The position numbers were made by a program, and so were the translations under genes. A model generated the notes under the pieces. It was not told the origin of the DNA and did no database searches. It worked only from the letters and a program-made list of their open reading frames with translations. A stretch of DNA of 18,145 nt from Treponema sp. GTDB taxonomy: Bacteria; Spirochaetota; Spirochaetia; Treponematales; Treponemataceae. Each line of letters begins with the position of its first letter. The first letter of the stretch is position 1. The stretch is taken from the NCBI GenBank assembly GCA_022510885.1, contig JAFLSP010000010.1, positions 1-18,145 of the forward strand. Reading direction: 5' to 3'. Positions 13,608 to 18,145 of this stretch are shown one piece after another.

Positions 13608-15424
13608 GAAAAATCTTGCTGTTGCTGATAACGTATCTCGTGTTCGCCTTTGCGGTCTGCATGGGTGTTTCGTATGGCGTGGGGAATATTCCTGCCGTGC
13701 TTCCGGGGCAGACGATGATGTACGTGCTGAACCGCGCGCTGCTTTCTTTTCTGCACGTGCTGCCCGCGCTGTTCACGAGCGGATTTTTGGTTGCCTGCGC
13801 CATTTATTTCGGGCACCACACGGAGAATACGCGGACGCGCTTTTCTGCGGGGATTATCGCGCATTTCAAGATGACGTTGCTCGCCTCGTTGGGCATGGTG
13901 CTTGTGCTCACGCTCGCGCGCGAGGTGTTCCTGCCGCGCATAACGGCACGTCAGAATTTGGCGGTAGCAGCCCCGGAATTGCTGAACGAATACTTGATAG
14001 GCGGACGGTACTGCCTTGTCGTCAATCGCTATGTGCTGGCGTATGAGTACGCTCGGCAGGCGCTCAAACTCGACCCCTCGAACAAAGAGGCGCAGGCACT
14101 TTTGGACGATGCCGAGCGCAACATGAACAAAATGCGTCCGCGTAGGGAGCAGGAATCGACCTTCACGCCGCTGAACCTTGAGTGGCGCGAGCTTGAGAAC
14201 GAAACCGTCACGTCGCTCATCGAAAAGGCGAACAAAGCAAAAGACAACGAGCAGTGGTTCAACGCGCATTATTACGCGCAGCTCGCGCTCGCGTTGGCAA
14301 CGGGCGCGGACATCAACGTGCAGGAAGCGCAGATGCTCGCTTCGGAAGCCTGGGCGCAGCTGGAGACCGCGGAGGACTTGGTCAATGTGAGCGCGCGGGA
14401 ATTCTACGACAAGAAAAAACGCGCCTATTCCTATCTGATAAGCGGCGACACGCTAGAAGCCTACTACGCTTTCCTTGATTTGCAGAACAACACGATTTCC
14501 GCGATAGTTGACCCCGACGTGAAGAATTTTTATGAGATTGCGCGCGAGCGGCTTGCGGCGGAGGCATTCTTTATCGATGAGACCTTGCATTTGCAGTTGT
14601 TCGAGTCCGTGCATAATCTGTATTTTACGCTCACCCATGACGACGGCTCGCGGGACGTGATTTTTGTTCGCGGCATTACGGCGGTGTCCAATTCGGGCAG
14701 GATGATTCAGTACATGCGCGACTTCTCGCTCTACACGTATGCGCCCGATGGCTCGTTCCTGCGCTCCGTGTTCACGCCGTATGCAAAGATGGTTGCCGAG
14801 CCGGTCTCCGTGTTTGACCAGGCGACTGCCGCAAAATACGGACTTTCCCCGTCGTATCAGGACGTACCGTATATTATCCTGCGGTCGGTGGCGCGCGAGT
14901 ACGGGCGCATGAAGAACGAGCCGGTGTATCGGTTCGCCGAGTCGGTGCCTGAAGACGAGCAGTTTGAGCCGGGCGCAATGATTCTGCCCATGCCTTTCGA
15001 GGACTTCAACCTCGCCTGCGACGCGGCGGCAGGCCCGCAGCAGATGTACCTGCTTTCGCTGATGCGGATGATTGGCAAGGCGGATTCATTCGGCTATTCG
15101 GGAGAGGTCTTTACCGCCGCGCTTATCAGTCGGCTGACCTACCCGCTGCTCATGCTGATTGTGCTGATTTTTGCGGCGGCGTTCGCATGGGATTACCGCG
15201 TGCAGAAGCACCAGTTGTTCAAATTCTCTTGGTCATTCGTGCTGCCGTTCTGCACGATTATCCTGTATCCGCTGCTTGAAATGCTGCTGTACATTGAGGA
15301 CTTGATTTGCTACGCGATTATCGCCCTGCTCGGGCAGTCCGCCGTTGCAGTGACGATTTTCATCTACGTCGTGTTCTTTGTCCTCGTGTCCGCCTATTTT
15401 ATGGCACGAAGAAGCGAGACCTGA
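13604..15424 (+). CDS. LptF/LptG-like membrane protein with helical-repeat periplasmic insert
   Basis: The 606-aa protein repeats the 3+3 membrane layout of its neighbour: segments about 4-24, 44-68 and 87-108, then 504-528, 541-562 and 576-600. The periplasmic part (110-500) is much longer than in LptF/G. It begins with TPR-like helices (LAYEYARQALKLDPSNKEAQ at 145-164; further repeats about 203-330), and a beta-rich stretch about 335-470 could be the jellyroll. The first post-periplasmic segment (SRLTYPLLMLIVLIFAAA) resembles LptF/G. It overlaps its partner as ATGA, as expected for two subunits of one complex. The family assignment is inferred from topology and local resemblance; no matching ATPase is in the window. 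Its stop lies 4 bases from the convergent murA stop. Confidence 0.75.
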   Translation: MRKILLLLITYLVFAFAVCMGVSYGVGNIPAVLPGQTMMYVLNRALLSFLHVLPALFTSGFLVACAIYFGHHTENTRTRFSAGIIAHFKMTLLASLGMVLVLTLAREVFLPRITARQNLAVAAPELLNEYLIGGRYCLVVNRYVLAYEYARQALKLDPSNKEAQALLDDAERNMNKMRPRREQESTFTPLNLEWRELENETVTSLIEKANKAKDNEQWFNAHYYAQLALALATGADINVQEAQMLASEAWAQLETAEDLVNVSAREFYDKKKRAYSYLISGDTLEAYYAFLDLQNNTISAIVDPDVKNFYEIARERLAAEAFFIDETLHLQLFESVHNLYFTLTHDDGSRDVIFVRGITAVSNSGRMIQYMRDFSLYTYAPDGSFLRSVFTPYAKMVAEPVSVFDQATAAKYGLSPSYQDVPYIILRSVAREYGRMKNEPVYRFAESVPEDEQFEPGAMILPMPFEDFNLACDAAAGPQQMYLLSLMRMIGKADSFGYSGEVFTAALISRLTYPLLMLIVLIFAAAFAWDYRVQKHQLFKFSWSFVLPFCTIILYPLLEMLLYIEDLICYAIIALLGQSAVAVTIFIYVVFFVLVSAYFMARRSET

Positions 15425-15428
15425 GCCG

Positions 15429-16712
15429 TCAGTCGATTTCCACGCGCTCAATGCGCGCGCCGAGCGATTGCAGTTTTTCCACCAGCTGCTCGTAGCCGCG
15501 TTCAATTTGGTACACGTTGGAAATCCTGCTCTCGCCGTGGGCGCAGAGGGCGGCGATGACCATTGCCATGCCCGCGCGCACGTCGGGGGAGACGAGATGG
15601 TCGCCGTGGAGCAGACTCGGGCCGGAGACGACGGCGCGGTGCGGGTCGCAGAGCGTGATGCGCGCCCCCATGCTGATGAGCTTGTCCACGAAGAACATCC
15701 GGCTCTCAAACATTTTCTCAAAGATAAGCACCGTTCCCTCAACCTGCGTCGCCACCACGACCATGATGCTCGTGAGGTCCGGCGGGAAGCCCGGCCAGGG
15801 CGCGTCGTCGATTTTGGGAATCATGTTGCCCAGGTCGGCGTTCACCTTGAGTTCCTGGCTGACGGGAACGGTGAGCCGGTCGCCGTCTATCGCCCAGTTG
15901 ATGCCCAGTTTGCTGAACGAGACTTTGAGCGGGCGCAGGTCCTGCGCGCGGATGCCCGTAATCGTGATGGAGCCTTTGGTCGCGGCGGCAAGCCCGATGT
16001 ACGAGCCGATTTCCATGAAGTCGGGGCCGATGGCGAAGTCCGTGCCGTGCAGTTTTTTCACGCCGTCAATGTGCAGGATGTTGCTGCCGATGCCGCTGAT
16101 GTTCGCGCCCATGCCCACGAGCATGGCGCACAGGTCCTGCACGTGCGGCTCGCTCGCGGCGTTGTTGATGACCGTGTGCCCTTCGGCAAGCACCGCCGCC
16201 ATGACCGCGTTCTCGGTCGCCGTCACGCTCGTTTCGTCAAGGAAGATGTCCGCGCCCACGAGCTTGTTCGCGGTGAAAGAGAAGGGGCCGTCCACGCTGA
16301 CGCGCACGCCCAGTTCCTGCAAGGCGAGGAAATGCGTGTCCACGCGGCGGCGGCCGATGACATCCCCGCCCGGCGGCGGCAGAACCGCCTTGCCCGTGCG
16401 CGCCACGAGCGGCCCGGCGAACAGGATGGACGCGCGGATTTTCTTGCTCAGCTGCGCGGGAATGTCCGCGGACTGAATGTGCGCCGCGTCGATTTTCCAG
16501 GCGTGGTCTTCCAGTTTTTCCACGCCCGCACCGAGCGCCTGCAAGATGAGCAGCATCACGCCCGTGTCCTCTATTTCCGGAATGTTGCGCAGGATGACCG
16601 GCTCTTCCGTCAGCAGCGCGGCGGCAATGCAGGGCAGCGCCGCGTTCTTGTTCCCGCTCGCCGCGACCGTCCCGCGAATCGGGATGCCGCCCTCAACTTT
16701 GTATTCGTACAT
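15429..16712 (-). CDS. murA: UDP-N-acetylglucosamine 1-carboxyvinyltransferase with Asp at the catalytic Cys position
   Basis: MurA adds the enolpyruvyl group of PEP to UDP-GlcNAc, the first committed step of peptidoglycan synthesis, in the cytoplasm. The 427-aa length is normal. Visible residues are SGNKNA (K22, N23), KKIRAS (R93, like E. coli R91), PPDLTS (D312, like D305), SPDVRAG (R379) and YQIERGYE (R405, like R397). The active-site loop reads PPGGDVIGRRRVDTH, so D117 replaces E. coli Cys115. An Asp here keeps activity but blocks the Cys-fosfomycin adduct, as known for mycobacterial, chlamydial and Borrelia MurA. ATG 16712 has GGAAGGGA just upstream. It is probably transcribed from its own promoter at 16739-16744. 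Confidence 0.96.
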   Translation of the reverse strand: MYEYKVEGGIPIRGTVAASGNKNAALPCIAAALLTEEPVILRNIPEIEDTGVMLLILQALGAGVEKLEDHAWKIDAAHIQSADIPAQLSKKIRASILFAGPLVARTGKAVLPPPGGDVIGRRRVDTHFLALQELGVRVSVDGPFSFTANKLVGADIFLDETSVTATENAVMAAVLAEGHTVINNAASEPHVQDLCAMLVGMGANISGIGSNILHIDGVKKLHGTDFAIGPDFMEIGSYIGLAAATKGSITITGIRAQDLRPLKVSFSKLGINWAIDGDRLTVPVSQELKVNADLGNMIPKIDDAPWPGFPPDLTSIMVVVATQVEGTVLIFEKMFESRMFFVDKLISMGARITLCDPHRAVVSGPSLLHGDHLVSPDVRAGMAMVIAALCAHGESRISNVYQIERGYEQLVEKLQSLGARIERVEID

Positions 16713-16738
16713 GATTCCCTTCCACCTTTTGGGTTCTG

Positions 16739-16744
16739 ATTATA
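16739..16744 (-). promoter_or_regulatory. murA: -10 box for murA
   Basis: TATAAT reads on the minus strand at 16744-16739, ending 26 bases before the murA ATG and leaving room for a normal ribosome-binding site. No good -35 is seen. The 109-bp gap (16713-16821) holds no clear terminator, so read-through from nrdG is possible. Confidence 0.5.
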
Positions 16745-16821
16745 TGTCGGCAGAAAGACAGGCGGGGTTTATACGGACTTCGGCGGCCTGCGTTTGCAGC
16801 GGGTCGGGACTTTTTTTGCTG

Positions 16822-17319
16822 TCAGTCTTTCCGCCCGGAAAGGCGCAGGATGCGCTGGTTGGACGAGCCGCGGAAGTCGAGCGAGATGTCGCGCAGGGAC
16901 GCGATGTAGGGGCCGTCCACCAGCACGTCGATGCAGGCGAGCAGGCGGTCGGTCGCGTCGCAGCGTTTGCGGCCGTCGGGGGCGAGCAGGTCCTTTTCGT
17001 AGACGTAGCCGGTGTAGCACCAAATCGTCTTCTGCGGGTAGGCGGCGCGGACGCTTTCCAGGAACGGCGCGAGCGCGCGCTGATTCTCCTCCTCAAACGG
17101 CTCGCCGCCCAGGACGCTCAGCCCGGCAATGTAGTCGGGCGCGAGGGCTTCAAGGATTTCGCGCTCGGTCTCCGCCGTGAACGGCCGGCCGAACGAAAAG
17201 TCCCAGGTCTCGCGGTTGTGGCAGCCCTCGCAGCAGTTGCGGCAGCCGGAGACGAACAGCGAGACGCGCACGCCAAGCCCGCCCGCAATGTCGAATTTCT
17301 TTATCGCGCCGTAGTTCAT
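16822..17319 (-). CDS. nrdG: Anaerobic ribonucleotide reductase activating protein (radical SAM)
   Basis: NrdG uses a [4Fe-4S] cluster and SAM to generate the glycyl radical in class III ribonucleotide reductase NrdD. The 165-aa length fits. The cluster motif is CRNCCEGC: C26, C30 and C33 form CX3CX2C, with an extra Cys at 29. LSVLGGEPF carries the GGE motif, and the start (MNYGAIKKFDIAGGLGVRVSLFVSGC) is typical. It overlaps the upstream nucleotidyltransferase gene as ATGA, so it is cotranscribed with the HEPN-MNT pair. The few codons at the window edge may be the C-terminus of its partner nrdD. Other radical-SAM activases share the motif, but the size and N-terminus favour NrdG. Confidence 0.92.
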   Translation of the reverse strand: MNYGAIKKFDIAGGLGVRVSLFVSGCRNCCEGCHNRETWDFSFGRPFTAETEREILEALAPDYIAGLSVLGGEPFEEENQRALAPFLESVRAAYPQKTIWCYTGYVYEKDLLAPDGRKRCDATDRLLACIDVLVDGPYIASLRDISLDFRGSSNQRILRLSGRKD

Positions 17320-17675
17320 TCTGCCCGCCTCTCCCCGCCGTTTGCTTCGCGCTCGTACAGCACCTTCCCGCGCCGCATGATGTGGTCTTTCAGCTCGGGG
17401 GTCTTGAGTTCCGCAAAAACGGAGACATCCACGAGGTAGGGGAGCATGGAGTTGTCAAAGGCATCGGCAAGGCGGACCAGGTCGTCGTAGGGAAAGTCGC
17501 CGTCGGCAATGACCGTCATGTCGATGTCCGAGCCTTCGCGGAAGTTCCCCATCGCGCGGCTTCCGTATATGATGACCCGCGCGATGCGCGGAAACCGCCC
17601 GCAGATTTCGCGGATGATGTCCATCGAGCGTTCGGAAAGCCCGAATTCGTTTGTCGGCGTGCTATGCGAGGGCAT
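17316..17675 (-). CDS. MNT-type nucleotidyltransferase (MntA-like antitoxin)
   Basis: This is a 119-aa minimal nucleotidyltransferase. The GSX10DXD active site is intact (G38, S39, D50, D52), and the third Asp is probably D83 in LVDVSVF. Within HEPN-MNT modules (type VII toxin-antitoxin), this partner AMPylates a Tyr of the HEPN RNase and neutralises it. It overlaps the upstream HEPN gene by 14 bases and the downstream nrdG by 4. An intact active site argues for function. A housekeeping nucleotidyltransferase cannot be excluded, but the neighbouring HEPN gene makes the antitoxin role the best inference. Confidence 0.85.
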   Translation of the reverse strand: MPSHSTPTNEFGLSERSMDIIREICGRFPRIARVIIYGSRAMGNFREGSDIDMTVIADGDFPYDDLVRLADAFDNSMLPYLVDVSVFAELKTPELKDHIMRRGKVLYEREANGGERRAE

Positions 17676-18090
17676 CGAACGTCGTCTCCAGCGCGGAGAA
17701 GCAGGGAAGATATGTTTCCGCGATTTTTCCGAATATCTTTAGCGCGGACGACTCATCGTACAAATGGCTGCTCTCGTTCCGTGCCTGTATCATGTCCATC
17801 CATGTTTCGCCGTCGGAAATCAGCCCGCGGTTGAATGCCTGCCGGACGGCATCTTTGCTTCCGTAGATTTTTTCGCCGCCGCCGCTGTATTCGATGAAGT
17901 CTTTGAGCAGTTTCCATGAAAGTTCCTGCGTAAACTCGAACGACTGGATTACGCCGAGCGTTCTGAATTCGTCATGCTGCCCGCTGACGGTGGCAAGCCC
18001 CCGCCTGAGCGTGGCGAGCGCGCGCTTGTAGTTGTGAAACCGCTGCTTCCAGCGCACGTCCTCGCTTTGTGCCGACTTTGTTCCGTCCAT
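17662..18090 (-). CDS. HEPN-domain protein, HI0074/nucleotidyltransferase-substrate-binding family (HepT-like)
   Basis: This 142-aa all-alpha protein resembles HI0074, the partner of nucleotidyltransferase HI0073. It opens with the family-like RWKQRFHNYKRALATL and carries RNESSHLYDE, which contains the HEPN RX4HXY motif (R104, H109, Y111). In HepT toxins R and H form the RNase site and the Tyr is AMPylated by MntA. The start has a strong AAGGAG 6 bases upstream. It begins 23 bases after the stop of the preceding minus-strand gene, so it belongs to the same transcription unit as nrdG. Toxin activity is inferred from family and motif; HI0074-type proteins were first described as substrate-binding subunits. 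Confidence 0.85.
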   Translation of the reverse strand: MDGTKSAQSEDVRWKQRFHNYKRALATLRRGLATVSGQHDEFRTLGVIQSFEFTQELSWKLLKDFIEYSGGGEKIYGSKDAVRQAFNRGLISDGETWMDMIQARNESSHLYDESSALKIFGKIAETYLPCFSALETTFDALA

Positions 18091-18113
18091 CCGCCTCTCC
18101 TTGGGGAACGCCG

Positions 18114-18145
18114 CTACAGGTGCAGCACGCGCTCCTTGATTTCCT
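18114..18145 (-). CDS. C-terminal fragment of an upstream gene, possibly nrdD
   Basis: Only the last nine complete codons (EIKERVLHL, then TAG) are inside the window. The R-V-x-H ending resembles my recollection of the C-termini of some anaerobic ribonucleotide reductases, and nrdG lies three genes downstream. That makes nrdD a reasonable guess, but the fragment is too short to prove it. Confidence 0.35.
   Translation of the reverse strand, partial: EIKERVLHL

Noticed and set aside
15378..16739. Long open frames on the plus strand across the murA region
   Set aside because: They are antisense to a clear murA with all family motifs, and their products are low-complexity, as expected from GC-rich shadow frames.
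1..18145. CRISPR array, tRNA, rRNA, insertion sequence or prophage
   Set aside because: No regularly spaced repeats, structural RNA signatures, transposase or phage proteins were seen.

Overview
The window reads as a compact stretch of a spirochaete chromosome, most likely a high-GC Treponema. The evidence is gene content and order: a MinD/ParA-like ATPase coupled to lgt and followed by a C-terminal processing protease (from memory, the same neighbourhood occurs in Borrelia), a STAS protein with a zinc ribbon, and a MurA with Asp in place of the catalytic Cys. No rRNA, tRNA, CRISPR array, transposase or phage gene was seen. The species cannot be fixed from the sequence alone.

Layout. (1) 1-3625, plus strand: a promoter, a 36-codon ORF, an unrecognised 483-aa protein overlapping it by ATGA, and transketolase. 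(2) 3630-5799: a MinD/ParA-like ATPase coupled by TGATG to lgt. (3) 5796-9952: a ctp-rsmE-wecG-like-AAA+ regulator operon, each gene overlapping the next. (4) 9949-10689, minus: a TrmJ-family RNA methyltransferase that converges on the regulator and diverges from (5) an SDR oxidoreductase at 10735-11484. (6) 11552-12163: a STAS/zinc-ribbon gene behind a near-consensus promoter. (7) 12164-12569: the only sizeable intergenic region. It is AT-rich and carries a 27-bp direct repeat with DnaA-box-like cores, inverted repeats and a run of nine G. (8) 12570-15424: two overlapping membrane proteins with LptF/LptG-like topology. (9) 15429-18145, minus: murA, nrdG, an MNT nucleotidyltransferase and a HEPN protein (HepT/MntA-type toxin-antitoxin pair), then the last codons of a gene that may be nrdD.

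Functional themes. Much of the window concerns the cell envelope: lipoprotein acylation (Lgt), periplasmic proteolysis (Ctp), a WecG/TagA-like glycosyltransferase, possible lipid export (LptF/G-like pair) and peptidoglycan precursor synthesis (MurA). Two RNA methyltransferases, central carbon metabolism, a partner-switching STAS protein and anaerobic ribonucleotide reductase activation complete the set. Transcription units are tightly packed, with stop-start overlaps at most internal junctions.

The most noteworthy signals are: the repeat-bearing region at 12164-12569; -10 boxes lying only a few bases from the start codons of four genes that lack ribosome-binding sites (probable leaderless mRNAs); a sigma54-type AAA+ protein without a DNA-binding domain and with GAFTDA in place of GAFTGA; an LptF/G-like protein with a large helical-repeat insert; and a HEPN-MNT pair apparently inserted inside an nrdD-nrdG operon.
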